In this document: in pieces, positions 7,245-14,013 of the stretch
Layout of the letters: each line of letters opens with the position of its first letter
How positions within the stretch are numbered: position 1 is the stretch's first letter
Assembly (NCBI GenBank): GCA_030705665.1
Contig: JAUZQA010000025.1
Span: 1 to 15,316 of the forward strand
Direction of reading: 5' to 3'
Length of the DNA: 15,316 nucleotides
Origin: Bacillota bacterium
GTDB lineage: Bacteria > Bacillota > Bacilli > Bacillales_B > DSM-18226
Notes under the pieces: generated by a model
The model's input: the letters and a program-made list of their open reading frames with translations, nothing else
Database searches by the model: none
What the model was told of the DNA's origin: nothing
Translations under genes and position numbers: made by a program

Positions 7245-7284
7245 GGCATGAATTCGATTATGAATCGGGTTCATGCCTTTTATA
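7245..7284 (+). terminator. Terminator of the DHA2 efflux gene
   Basis: GGCATGAA (7245-7252) pairs with TTCATGCC (7270-7277), with a further ATTC/GAAT inside the loop. The run TTTTATATTTT follows. Confidence 0.75.
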
Positions 7285-7328
7285 TTTTCATGAAAACTGA
7301 TAGCTGAAATTTGTAAATAATAATTCCA

Positions 7329-7365
7329 ATAAATAGCTAATTTATTTTCTTTTAAGTTTTATAAT
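7329..7365 (+). promoter_or_regulatory. Candidate promoter of the ketopantoate-reductase-like gene
   Basis: A perfect TATAAT at 7360-7365 lies 20 bases before the AGGAGG ribosome site (7386-7391). No good -35 exists at 16-18 bases. A dyad ATAAAT-AGCTA-ATTTAT (7329-7345) occupies that region instead, so an activator or simply AT-rich DNA may be involved. Confidence 0.35.
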
Positions 7366-7398
7366 AAAGAGAGGAGATTTTACATAGGAGGCCTTAAA

Positions 7399-8313
7399 AT
7401 GAAGATCTTAGTTATTGGTGCCGGAGCTGTTGGAGGTTATTTTGGCGGGCGTTTGCTCGAAAAGGGTGAAGATGTTACATATTTAGTGAGGGAAGGCAGA
7501 CAAAAGCAACTGCAAGATCTTGGGCTTGATATTGAAAGTATCCATGGAAATGTCTTGCTGCATCCAAAAACAATTCTTGCAGGCGAAGAAGCAGGGCCGT
7601 TTGATGTGATTTTAATGACCACAAAATCTTATCATCTAGATGGTGCTATTAAAGACCTGCGCCCATATATAACGGAAGAAACGGTCATATTACCATTGTT
7701 GAATGGAATTTCCCATTTTGAAACGTTAGATAAAGAACTTGGCGCAGGTAAGGTAATTGGCGGCCTTTGTTTTATTGAATCAACTCTTGATAGTAAAGGA
7801 AGAATTATTCAAACCAGCCCTAGTCATGACTTTGTTTTTGGGGAACGAAATGGAGAAAAGACGGAGAGGATCATGAAGATAGCAGACGCTTTTAGCGGAA
7901 CAAAAGCCAATTTCCGTTTAAGCGAAAATATAAACCAAGACTTATGGCATAAGTATATGTTTATTTCAACTATGTCAGGGATTACCACTTTAATGAGGCA
8001 GCCGATTGGTCCTATTCGTGAGACTGAAACCGGGCTTCATACAATCAAACGTCTGCAATCTGAAATATTTAAAATCATGAAAAGTGTCGATGCTCCGATT
8101 GCAGACGAGATTGAAAGCATGCAAATGAAGCAAATAGCAGGATTAGGATATACGATGAAATCTTCGATGCAAAGAGACATGGAGAAGTTAGCCCAAGTAG
8201 AAGTCGAGCATTTGCATGGTTATTTGCTGGGGGTCGCACAAAGAGAAAAGATTGATGTGCCTGTTCTTAAAGCTGTCTATGCTAATTTAAAAATTTATCA
8301 GCAACAGCTTTAA
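7399..8313 (+). CDS. 2-dehydropantoate 2-reductase (PanE/ApbA) family oxidoreductase
   Basis: A 304-residue cytoplasmic NAD(P)H-dependent dehydrogenase. The Rossmann motif GAGAVGGYFGG (residues 7-17) opens the protein. By comparison with E. coli PanE, Asn102 (LLNGI), Lys185 (DLWHKYMF) and Glu268 (VEVEHLHG) match the conserved active-site Asn, Lys and Glu, and Ser255-Ser256-Met257 fits the substrate-binding SSM. The usual GRxTE near the last motif is replaced by LAQVE, so the substrate may not be ketopantoate. Bacilli often carry several PanE-like paralogues (for example B. subtilis YlbQ and YkpB), and no pantothenate gene is nearby, so a biosynthetic role is unproven. The start is fixed by AGGAGG seven bases upstream. 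It is a single-gene unit with its own terminator. Confidence 0.87.
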   Translation: MKILVIGAGAVGGYFGGRLLEKGEDVTYLVREGRQKQLQDLGLDIESIHGNVLLHPKTILAGEEAGPFDVILMTTKSYHLDGAIKDLRPYITEETVILPLLNGISHFETLDKELGAGKVIGGLCFIESTLDSKGRIIQTSPSHDFVFGERNGEKTERIMKIADAFSGTKANFRLSENINQDLWHKYMFISTMSGITTLMRQPIGPIRETETGLHTIKRLQSEIFKIMKSVDAPIADEIESMQMKQIAGLGYTMKSSMQRDMEKLAQVEVEHLHGYLLGVAQREKIDVPVLKAVYANLKIYQQQL

Positions 8314-8330
8314 TATAGTAAATTCTTTGA

Positions 8331-8366
8331 GGGTCCTAAAACATTTAGGGCCTTTTAAATTTTTTC
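8331..8366 (+). terminator. Terminator of the ketopantoate-reductase-like gene
   Basis: GGTCCTAAA (8332-8340) pairs with TTTAGGGCC (8344-8352), one wobble pair included, around the loop ACA. A T-rich stretch to about 8366 follows. Confidence 0.75.
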
Positions 8367-8445
8367 TCCTTTTCAGCTTTATTTCAGATAATCCGATTAC
8401 ACTGATTACAAAATTGATCAGGGATTAAAAAGGAGAAAAAAGCCG

Positions 8446-9009
8446 ATGATTGAATTTTTTTCGGTATGGAGCCTTATTCGCGCCTCTGGATTTTTAGCAT
8501 ACTTCTTTATGACCCTCGCACTTGCCTTTGGTTTGCTAACTTCATTTTCAATCTTGAAGAAAAAGAAAGCAGTGCTGCTAGCCTATCACCAAACAAGCGG
8601 CTGGTTTGGGTTATTGACCATTGTTTTTCATATGACACTGATTTGGAAGGACACGTATGTCCCTTATTCATTAACAGAACTGTTTATCCCTTTTTCTGCA
8701 AAAAATGCACCAGTTTTCTCCGCACTGGGCACTGTCTCGTTTTATTTATTCCTGATAGTGATTGGCACTTCGGACTTTTTTATAAAAAGATTGGGGCGTG
8801 AACGATGGAAAAAAGTCCATTTGGCAGTAATTCCAGCTTGGGTAATGATGGTTGTACATGGACTGGCAATTGGAACAGATTCCTCAAAGTCATGGGCACT
8901 TTTCATTTATGCAGCAGGAGTAACCCTTATCCTAGTCTTAGTATTTCTTCGTTGTATTGATTCATTTGTGTTTGGCAAGTCACTCCTAGAAAGAAAAAAC
9001 AACAAATAA
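8446..9009 (+). CDS. Ferric-reductase-like transmembrane (b-type haem) protein
   Basis: A 187-residue membrane protein with about five helices. Two His pairs are spaced as in ferric-reductase and NADPH-oxidase membrane domains: His48 and His62 (14 apart), and His125 and His138 (13 apart), lying in separate hydrophobic helices. This suggests two stacked b-type haems that carry electrons across the membrane (PF01794-like). No FAD or NAD(P)H domain is attached, so an electron donor or partner must be another protein. Such single-domain proteins include MsrQ-like haem subunits, but no MsrP-like gene is beside it. The ATG at 8446 follows AAGGAG (8430-8435) with a longish ten-base spacer. It is monocistronic and convergent with the cstA unit. 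Confidence 0.75.
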   Translation: MIEFFSVWSLIRASGFLAYFFMTLALAFGLLTSFSILKKKKAVLLAYHQTSGWFGLLTIVFHMTLIWKDTYVPYSLTELFIPFSAKNAPVFSALGTVSFYLFLIVIGTSDFFIKRLGRERWKKVHLAVIPAWVMMVVHGLAIGTDSSKSWALFIYAAGVTLILVLVFLRCIDSFVFGKSLLERKNNK

Positions 9010-9058
9010 ATTTAAACAGGTTTAAAGGGCAGATTTTGCTGTGGAAACCGTAATCAAA

Positions 9059-9101
9059 AAGAAGAAAACACTTAGGAAAAATCCCTAAGTGTTTTCTTCT
9101 T
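9059..9101. terminator. Bidirectional terminator between convergent genes, 18-bp perfect stem
   Basis: The stem AAGAAGAAAACACTTAGG pairs perfectly with CCTAAGTGTTTTCTTCTT around the loop AAAAATC. It sits between the stop of the haem protein gene and the stop of the minus-strand YbdD-like gene, and serves both transcripts. T-rich sequence is available on both strands because the stem ends are A- and T-rich. Confidence 0.88.
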
Positions 9102-9105
9102 AATC

Positions 9106-9309
9106 TTAGCAGCATCTGGAAACCTTACCGTCTTTTCCATTATAGCGCGCATTTTGAGCTTCACAGAAAAATTCTTTCCTGGACTGAATGGGTTTCCCAG
9201 GGTGATGAGTTTCCATATGTTCAACATATTTTTCATAGCTGGGGACCCCTACAAGTAAGCTAAGGAATTGTTTCCGATACTCCAAAATCTTTTTCATTTT
9301 TTTAAGCAT
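9106..9309 (-). CDS. YbdD/YjiX family small protein, CstA partner
   Basis: A 67-residue protein of the YbdD/YjiX (DUF466, Sel_put) family, which is typically encoded right after cstA-type genes. Family landmarks are GVPSYEKYVEHM (residues 21-32), HHPG (35-38), EFF (46-48), ARYNGK (54-59) and the C-terminal RCC (65-67). The closing Cys-Cys is typical and suggests redox or metal chemistry, but the function is not established. The start overlaps the cstA stop by eight bases. The nearest ribosome-like GGAG is twelve bases away, so translation probably depends on coupling to cstA. It would be made together with CstA and may modulate it; that is inference from the constant gene pairing. Confidence 0.93.
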   Translation of the reverse strand: MLKKMKKILEYRKQFLSLLVGVPSYEKYVEHMETHHPGKPIQSRKEFFCEAQNARYNGKDGKVSRCC

Positions 9310-11383
9310 AGGTTTTCACATCTCCATTGTTGTCGTCGCGAGGTATATATGGTTCCTCATGAGTAGGCAGTTTATGATTGGAAATCACCTTAAACCAAAT
9401 GGCTAAAGCAGATATGAGTACAATAACAACCACGGCCATAAAGATACCTGTTAACGTTGCATCCACATAGTCATTAACAAGCACCTGCTTCATTTGCGCC
9501 ATATTTGTCGCCGGGGCAACTACCTTTCCGCTATCATAGGCAGCTTTGAAATTTTTGGCATGTGCCAAAAATCCAATCTTAGGATTCGGATCAAAGAGCT
9601 TCTGCCAGCCAGCAGTCAATGTTACGATTAACAGCCATGTGGTAGGAAGCAATGTAATCCATGTGTAAGCTTTCTTGCCCATTTTGAAGAGCAGCGTTGT
9701 TCCAAGCAGCAAAGCGATACCAGCCAGCATTTGGTTGGCGATACCAAATAAAGGCCAAAGCGTATTGATTCCGCCGAGAGGGTCAATAACACCCTGATAC
9801 AAGAAGTAACCCCAAGCGGCTACACAAATGGCAGTTGCAATAATGTTTGGAACTAATGCTTCTGTTTTTTTGAATGGTTTGTAAACGGTTCCGACAAGGT
9901 CTTGAATCATAAAACGGCCGACACGAGTTCCGGCATCTATGGTTGTTAGAATAAATAATGCTTCAAATAGAATGGCAAAATGGTACCAAAAGGCCATTAA
10001 TGTTTTTCCGCCAATAATGTTAGAGAAAATAGTTGCCATCCCAATTGCTAGTGTTGGAGCACCACCGGTTCTTGAGAGAATCGATTGCTCACCAACATGT
10101 TTGGCAATGGTGGTGATATCACTTGGTGACACGGAAAATCCCCAACTGCTGATCGTGTGTGCTGCTGTAATGGCATCCGCGCCAATAACGGCAGGAGGAC
10201 TATTAATGGCAAAATAAATGCCAGGACTTAGTACACAAGCAGCAATCATCGCCATTGCGGCAACAAATGATTCAGTCAACATGGCACCATAACCGATTGG
10301 ACGGGCATGTGATTCCAATTCGATCATTTTTGGCGTTGTCCCTGAGGAAATGAGAGCATGGAAACCAGAAACAGATCCACAAGCAATTGTAATAAAAATG
10401 AATGGGAAGAGGTTTCCTGAAAAAACAGGCCCTGTTCCATCTATGAACTTTGTAAGTCCGGGCATTTTAAGCTCTGGAGCGACGATAATAATTCCAAGGG
10501 CAAGAGCTAAAATGGTTCCAACTTTTAAGAATGTACTTAAATAATCCCGCGGTGCCAACAAGAGCCAAACAGGGAGAACAGATGCAATAAATCCATAAAT
10601 AATCATCATGATAGCAATTGTTTCGCCTTTGAAAGTAAACATTTTTGCTAAAGCAGGGTCTTGAGATACATATTGGCCAAAATAAAGGGCTAAAAGCAAC
10701 AGAACGATCCCAATGATAGAAGCTTCACCGACACGGCCTGGCCGAATAAAGCGCATATAAATCCCCATTAAAATCGCGATTGGGATCGTGCAGGCAATCG
10801 TAAACATTCCCCAAGGGCTTCCGGTTAGCGCTTTCACGACAACCAATGCTAATACTGCTAATAAAATAATCATAATACCTAAAATTCCAACCATTGAAAT
10901 GAAGCCTGTAACAGGTCCCATTTCTTCTTTAATCATTTCTCCGAGTGACTTCCCATTTCTGCGCATGGAACCCCAAAGGATAATAAAATCCTGTACAGCC
11001 CCAGCTAAAACAACACCGACTATGATCCAGATTGTTCCCGGCAGGTAGCCCATTTGCGCTGCAAGGATTGGGCCAACTAACGGACCAGCTCCGGCAATTG
11101 CCGCAAAGTGGTGCCCGAACAGGACAACTCTGTTTGTTGGAACATAGTCCTTTCCATCATTGTGAATTTCGGCAGGTGTCTTTCGAGTATCGTCTAGCTG
11201 AAAAACTTTTTGTGCAATAAATTTGCTGTAAAACCGATAGCCAACTGCATACGTACAGACGGCCGCTGTTAACAGCCAAATTGCATTGATCGTTTCACCG
11301 CTTTTTAATGCCATAACTGCAAAGCCTGCGGCACCCAGCGCTGAAATGACCCCCCATAATAGGATGGATCTTAGTGCTTTCAC
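9302..11383 (-). CDS. cstA: Carbon starvation protein A, peptide/pyruvate transporter family
   Basis: A 693-residue, highly hydrophobic membrane protein of the CstA family (E. coli CstA and BtsT take up pyruvate; peptide uptake is also reported for CstA). Recognisable conserved stretches are DYVPTNRVVLFGHHFAAIAG followed by GPLVGPILAAQ, GAVQDFI, and SGFHALISSGTTPK. Length agrees with the family (about 690-720). The frame extends to a TTG at 11413, but I choose GTG 11383: AAAGGTGG lies eight bases upstream (11392-11399), the protein then starts MKALRS, and the likely transcription start (about 11408) is downstream of the TTG. It overlaps and is co-transcribed with the YbdD-like gene. It probably serves scavenging of pyruvate or peptides when carbon is short. 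Confidence 0.95.
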   Translation of the reverse strand: MKALRSILLWGVISALGAAGFAVMALKSGETINAIWLLTAAVCTYAVGYRFYSKFIAQKVFQLDDTRKTPAEIHNDGKDYVPTNRVVLFGHHFAAIAGAGPLVGPILAAQMGYLPGTIWIIVGVVLAGAVQDFIILWGSMRRNGKSLGEMIKEEMGPVTGFISMVGILGIMIILLAVLALVVVKALTGSPWGMFTIACTIPIAILMGIYMRFIRPGRVGEASIIGIVLLLLALYFGQYVSQDPALAKMFTFKGETIAIMMIIYGFIASVLPVWLLLAPRDYLSTFLKVGTILALALGIIIVAPELKMPGLTKFIDGTGPVFSGNLFPFIFITIACGSVSGFHALISSGTTPKMIELESHARPIGYGAMLTESFVAAMAMIAACVLSPGIYFAINSPPAVIGADAITAAHTISSWGFSVSPSDITTIAKHVGEQSILSRTGGAPTLAIGMATIFSNIIGGKTLMAFWYHFAILFEALFILTTIDAGTRVGRFMIQDLVGTVYKPFKKTEALVPNIIATAICVAAWGYFLYQGVIDPLGGINTLWPLFGIANQMLAGIALLLGTTLLFKMGKKAYTWITLLPTTWLLIVTLTAGWQKLFDPNPKIGFLAHAKNFKAAYDSGKVVAPATNMAQMKQVLVNDYVDATLTGIFMAVVVIVLISALAIWFKVISNHKLPTHEEPYIPRDDNNGDVKTYA

Positions 11384-11414
11384 ATTACTCGCCACCTTTC
11401 TGTTATACAACAAT

Positions 11415-11443
11415 ATTATATTCCTTAATTCGGAATGTTTGTA
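11415..11443 (-). promoter_or_regulatory. Candidate cstA promoter with dyad in the spacer
   Basis: On the minus strand a perfect TATAAT (11415-11420) has a poor -35 (TACAAA, 11438-11443) at 17 bases. The spacer holds a dyad ATTCC-N7-GGAAT (11420-11436), which suggests a regulator binding site. The leader to the GTG start would be about 25 bases. Confidence 0.5.
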
Positions 11444-11478
11444 CTATTTATTCAGAATTATTTTAAAAAAATACTTAC

Positions 11479-11492
11479 TTTTAACAATTTCA
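11479..11492 (-). promoter_or_regulatory. Weak cre-like (CcpA) sequence upstream of cstA
   Basis: TGAAATTGTTAAAA on the minus strand matches the cre consensus TGWAANCGNTNWCA except at two fixed positions, one of them in the central CG. A perfect TTGACA (11498-11503, minus) lies just upstream but lacks a good -10. Carbon control of cstA would make sense, yet this match alone is weak. Confidence 0.2.
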
Positions 11493-11572
11493 AAGAATGT
11501 CAATTGATTCGCGGAATTATTTTCTATAAACTGTTAGAGAATCTAATGTTGAAATAATAGTGGAGAGAGATC

Positions 11573-12337
11573 ATGAAGAACCTAGAGGTTGAAACGTACG
11601 AAATTATGGAAATCTGCTTGCTTGCAGGGAAAATTATGCTTCAAAGCGGAGCAGAGACCTATCGTGTAGAGGATACAATGATGAGGATGGCTGCAGCGTT
11701 TGGCATAACGGAGACACATAGCTATGTAACCCCCACTGGGATTATTTTCTCAGCTGAAGGCTTCGCGCCCACAAAAACAAAACTTATTCGAATCTTAGAA
11801 CGCTCTACTGATTTAAAGAAGGTTGCCATGGTCAATGGAATTTCCAGAAAAATCAGCACTGGAGCTCTTACACTTCAGGAAGCACTGAGCCAATTAAAAG
11901 AAATAGAAACTCAAAATATGATGTTTCCAATGAAACTGCAGGTAGCTGCTGCTTCGATTGCCAGCAGTTGTTTTTTAATTATGTTTGATGGCAATTGGAA
12001 TGATTTTATCCCTGCGATGATCGCAGGCGGAATTGGGTACCTGAGTTTTGTCGCCTTTCATCGGTTTGTCCCAATAAAGTTTTTTTCCGAGTTCCTAGCT
12101 TCTTTCATTATCGGTTTGCTCTCATTGTTTTTTGTAAAAATAGGTGCAGGACATCAACTTGATAAAATTGTTATTGGATCAGTCATGCCACTAGTTCCCG
12201 GATTGTTAATTACCAATGCAGTCAGAGATTTAATGGCGGGGCATCTTGTTTCTGGGTTATCAAAGGGAGCCGAGGCATTTTTAACTGCTTTTGCAATCGG
12301 GTCTGGAATTGCAGTTGTACTAACCTTTATAGGTTAA
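11573..12337 (+). CDS. Threonine/serine exporter, ThrE N-terminal-type subunit (YjjP-like)
   Basis: A 254-residue protein of the ThrE family (PF06738). The N-terminal cytoplasmic part (about 1-115) has the typical LLAGKIMLQSGAETYRVED stretch (residues 16-34) and TPTGIIFSA (53-61). It is followed by about five membrane helices with MPLVPGLLITNAVRDLM, a family-wide loop motif. In Corynebacterium, ThrE exports threonine and serine as one fused protein; here, as in E. coli YjjP/YjjB, the two halves are separate genes. The ATG has GGAGAG (11562-11567) five bases upstream. The next gene, 80 bases downstream, encodes the second half. The actual substrate here is inferred from the family (YjjPB has also been linked to succinate export). 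Confidence 0.88.
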   Translation: MKNLEVETYEIMEICLLAGKIMLQSGAETYRVEDTMMRMAAAFGITETHSYVTPTGIIFSAEGFAPTKTKLIRILERSTDLKKVAMVNGISRKISTGALTLQEALSQLKEIETQNMMFPMKLQVAAASIASSCFLIMFDGNWNDFIPAMIAGGIGYLSFVAFHRFVPIKFFSEFLASFIIGLLSLFFVKIGAGHQLDKIVIGSVMPLVPGLLITNAVRDLMAGHLVSGLSKGAEAFLTAFAIGSGIAVVLTFIG

Positions 12338-12417
12338 AAGAAAGGCCAGTGCCTGGAGTGGAAATCAACAGGCCAATTTAACACAGCCAAAAGAAAAGAT
12401 AAGACTTCAGAAGGAAG

Positions 12418-12879
12418 GTGGCTGCTATAATTGCACAGTTATTAACAAGTTTCATTGCAACAGGTGCATTTGGCATTCTTTTTAATGCACCTAAACAAAC
12501 GCTTATCAAATGTGGATTAATCGGTATGGGTGGCTGGATTATCTATTATTATTTGGCCCATAATAACCATGATGCTGTAATGGCAACGGTAGCTGCATCC
12601 ATTTTTGTAGGTGTTATCAGTCATGTATTAGCAAAGGTTTATAAAACTCCAGTCATTATTTATAGCGTTGCCGGAATCATACCCCTTGTCCCTGGAGGGC
12701 TTGCTTATGATGCTATGAGAAATTTTGTTGAGAATGATTACAACGCCGCCCTTAATTTAGCTGCAAAAGCATTTATGTTGTCAGGCTCGATTGCCTTTGG
12801 CCTCGTTTTTTCGGAGGTCATTAACCAAGTGTTTCGAAAACTGTCAGACAAACAAGGCCATTTAAGTAAGCCTAAATGA
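12418..12879 (+). CDS. ThrE C-terminal-type subunit (YjjB-like), start uncertain
   Basis: A 150-153-residue membrane protein of the ThrE_2 family (PF12821, DUF3815): four to five helices, with GIIPLVPGGLAYDAMRNF being the counterpart of the loop motif in its partner. The two subunits should assemble into one amino acid exporter. The start is a problem. GTG 12418 lies inside the ribosome-site sequence AAGGTGG (12415-12421), with only AAGG three bases upstream of it. The ATA at 12427 is five bases after AAGGTGG and would give MIAQLLTSF, the length expected for relatives; ATT at 12430 is another option. I give the longest canonical frame, but the true start may be ATA/ATT. It is followed after 12 bases by the YvpB-like gene. 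Confidence 0.85.
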   Translation: MAAIIAQLLTSFIATGAFGILFNAPKQTLIKCGLIGMGGWIIYYYLAHNNHDAVMATVAASIFVGVISHVLAKVYKTPVIIYSVAGIIPLVPGGLAYDAMRNFVENDYNAALNLAAKAFMLSGSIAFGLVFSEVINQVFRKLSDKQGHLSKPK

Positions 12880-12891
12880 TATACATATTAG

Positions 12892-13662
12892 ATGAAAAAA
12901 ATAGGGGGCTTTCCTATAAAAAAAATACTTATAGCAATGACCATTGCTGCTATAATTTTTTCAACTATGAGCTTCCAAAAGATACAAAATCAATTAAAAG
13001 TCTTTGCTCCGACTTTAATACCTGCATCCCTACATCAGCATGAAACTGCAATAGCAGAGAAACAAGGTATTATGCCGGATCATAAACTACTTAATGTACC
13101 AATCATTGATCAGATGTCTGCCCCCAAACTTTTTAATGGGTGCGAAGTAACGAGTCTTGCCATGATTTTAAATTATAATGGGTATACTGTAACGAAAAAT
13201 GAATTAGCGGAAAAAGTCAAAACGGTCCCACTTACATACCAAAATGGGCTAAATGGTAACCCTAATATGGGGTTTGTTGGTGATATCGATGATGGTCCTG
13301 GTTACGCAGCTTACAGTGGCCCCATTTATGATTTAGCAAAACAGTATGCGGGCGACCAGGTCGTAAATCTAACTAACAGTGCCTTTAGCGACTTACTAAA
13401 AACGGTAAGTAATGGTCAGCCAGTTTGGGTCATTGCAACATCGAGTTTTGCTCCTGTATCCGATTTTGTAAAATGGCTGACACCGCAAGGCTCAGTGGAT
13501 ATATCATTCAGTGAACATAGTGTTGTCATTACAGGATATGACAGCAATTATATCTATGTTAACGATCCGTTTGGGGTTAAGAATCGAAAAGTTTATCGGG
13601 AAAGTTTCATGAAAGCATGGGAACAAATGGGCAGCCAAGCTATTTATATTAAAAAACCATAA
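12892..13662 (+). CDS. yvpB: YvpB-like secreted C39-fold peptidase
   Basis: A 256-residue protein with a basic N-terminus and one hydrophobic segment (about 12-28), so it is exported or membrane-anchored. The rest is a papain-like Peptidase_C39_2 domain (PF13529). PKLFNGCEVTSLAM holds the likely nucleophile Cys84, with the oxyanion Gln74 ten residues before it. SEHSVVITGYD gives His209 and YVNDPFG gives Asp225, completing the triad. B. subtilis YvpB is the nearest named relative; its substrate is unknown. The ATG at 12892 lacks a clear ribosome site. AGGGGG at 12903-12908 lies inside the gene and seven bases before an ATA (12916) that would start MKKILIAM. The gene begins 12 bases after the exporter subunit and is probably co-transcribed with it; a functional link is unproven. 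Confidence 0.85.
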   Translation: MKKIGGFPIKKILIAMTIAAIIFSTMSFQKIQNQLKVFAPTLIPASLHQHETAIAEKQGIMPDHKLLNVPIIDQMSAPKLFNGCEVTSLAMILNYNGYTVTKNELAEKVKTVPLTYQNGLNGNPNMGFVGDIDDGPGYAAYSGPIYDLAKQYAGDQVVNLTNSAFSDLLKTVSNGQPVWVIATSSFAPVSDFVKWLTPQGSVDISFSEHSVVITGYDSNYIYVNDPFGVKNRKVYRESFMKAWEQMGSQAIYIKKP

Positions 13663-13671
13663 AAAATGGAC

Positions 13672-13706
13672 AAAGGCAGAGGAATAGAAATTCCCCTGCC
13701 TTTTTT
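13672..13706. terminator. Terminator of the exporter-yvpB unit
   Basis: AAAGGCAG-A-GGAAT (13672-13685) pairs with ATTCC-C-CTGCCTTT (13690-13703), with one internal mismatch, around the loop AGAA. A T-run follows on the plus strand. On the minus strand the T-run is broken (TTTGTCCATTTTTT), so it could serve weakly in that direction. Confidence 0.88.
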
Positions 13707-13739
13707 GCTTTTCACATATATTCGTAAGGTAAAAAATAT

Positions 13740-13962
13740 TTATATTTAAAGTTAAAGTATTCTGTACGATAACTGCTGCCGCGGTTTTAAATTCCACCCG
13801 GTGGTTTTTTAACCTAAACGACGTAAGCCCTACCTCTCTTACATCCTTACGGCTCCGAAGCCGATCCAGTGTGAATAAGTCATTCTTAAAAACAAAAGTA
13901 GAATGCCAGTTCATTTTTTACATTACCTATCTGTTTTTCAAAAGATGTTATTGAAAGCACAA
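13740..13962 (-). ncRNA. Possible structured RNA, unassigned (omega-RNA-like by weak resemblance)
   Basis: No convincing protein is encoded in 13707-14013. On the minus strand, from a predicted start near 13962, I see four successive hairpins: CATTCT/AGAATG (13881-13905), CGGCT-TCGG-AGCCG (13850-13863), CGTAAG/CTTACG (13822-13851, sharing two bases with the previous one), and a stem around CCACCGGGTGG (13794-13804) extended by GGTT/AACC with a few mismatches. The segment is clearly more GC-rich than the AT-rich spacer around it, a common sign of structured RNA. The order of short motifs loosely resembles, from memory, the RNA at the right end of IS605-type elements (TnpB guide RNA), but no tnpB remnant is visible. 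It could also be an old mobile-element scar. The ends are approximate. Confidence 0.4.
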
Positions 13963-13968
13963 TAACTA

Positions 13969-13997
13969 ATACTACATTAATTATCTTCTTTTGTCAA
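13969..13997 (-). promoter_or_regulatory. Sigma-A-like promoter reading into the structured intergenic segment
   Basis: On the minus strand a perfect TTGACA (13992-13997) and TAGTAT (13969-13974) are exactly 17 bases apart. It lies just after the stop codon of the permease and has no minus-strand protein gene ahead of it, so its product would be the untranslated segment down to the hairpin at 13672-13703. Confidence 0.5.
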
Positions 13998-14013
13998 TAA
14001 AATTAAAGTCTGC

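Noticed and set aside
11286..11507. Plus-strand open frame spanning the cstA start and upstream region
   Set aside because: Antisense to cstA and its promoter, no ribosome site, and no membrane or domain pattern beyond that imposed by the AT-rich DNA.
12338..12417. GGCC-containing gap between the two ThrE subunits as an intra-operon terminator
   Set aside because: Only a 4-bp CCAG/CTGG stem forms and no T-run follows, so read-through between the subunits is more likely.
13780..13805. T-box-like string GGGTGG...ACCGCGG on the minus strand
   Set aside because: The core TGGNACC bulge is interrupted by extra bases, no tRNA-synthetase or amino acid gene lies downstream on that strand, and there is no competing terminator or Stem I architecture. 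A T-box for the permease would lie beyond the right edge.
13504..13914. 136-residue minus-strand open frame across the yvpB 3' end and the hairpin segment
   Set aside because: It overlaps yvpB antisense, runs through the terminator, lacks a ribosome site, and its composition fits read-through of structured non-coding DNA. No homology is recognisable.
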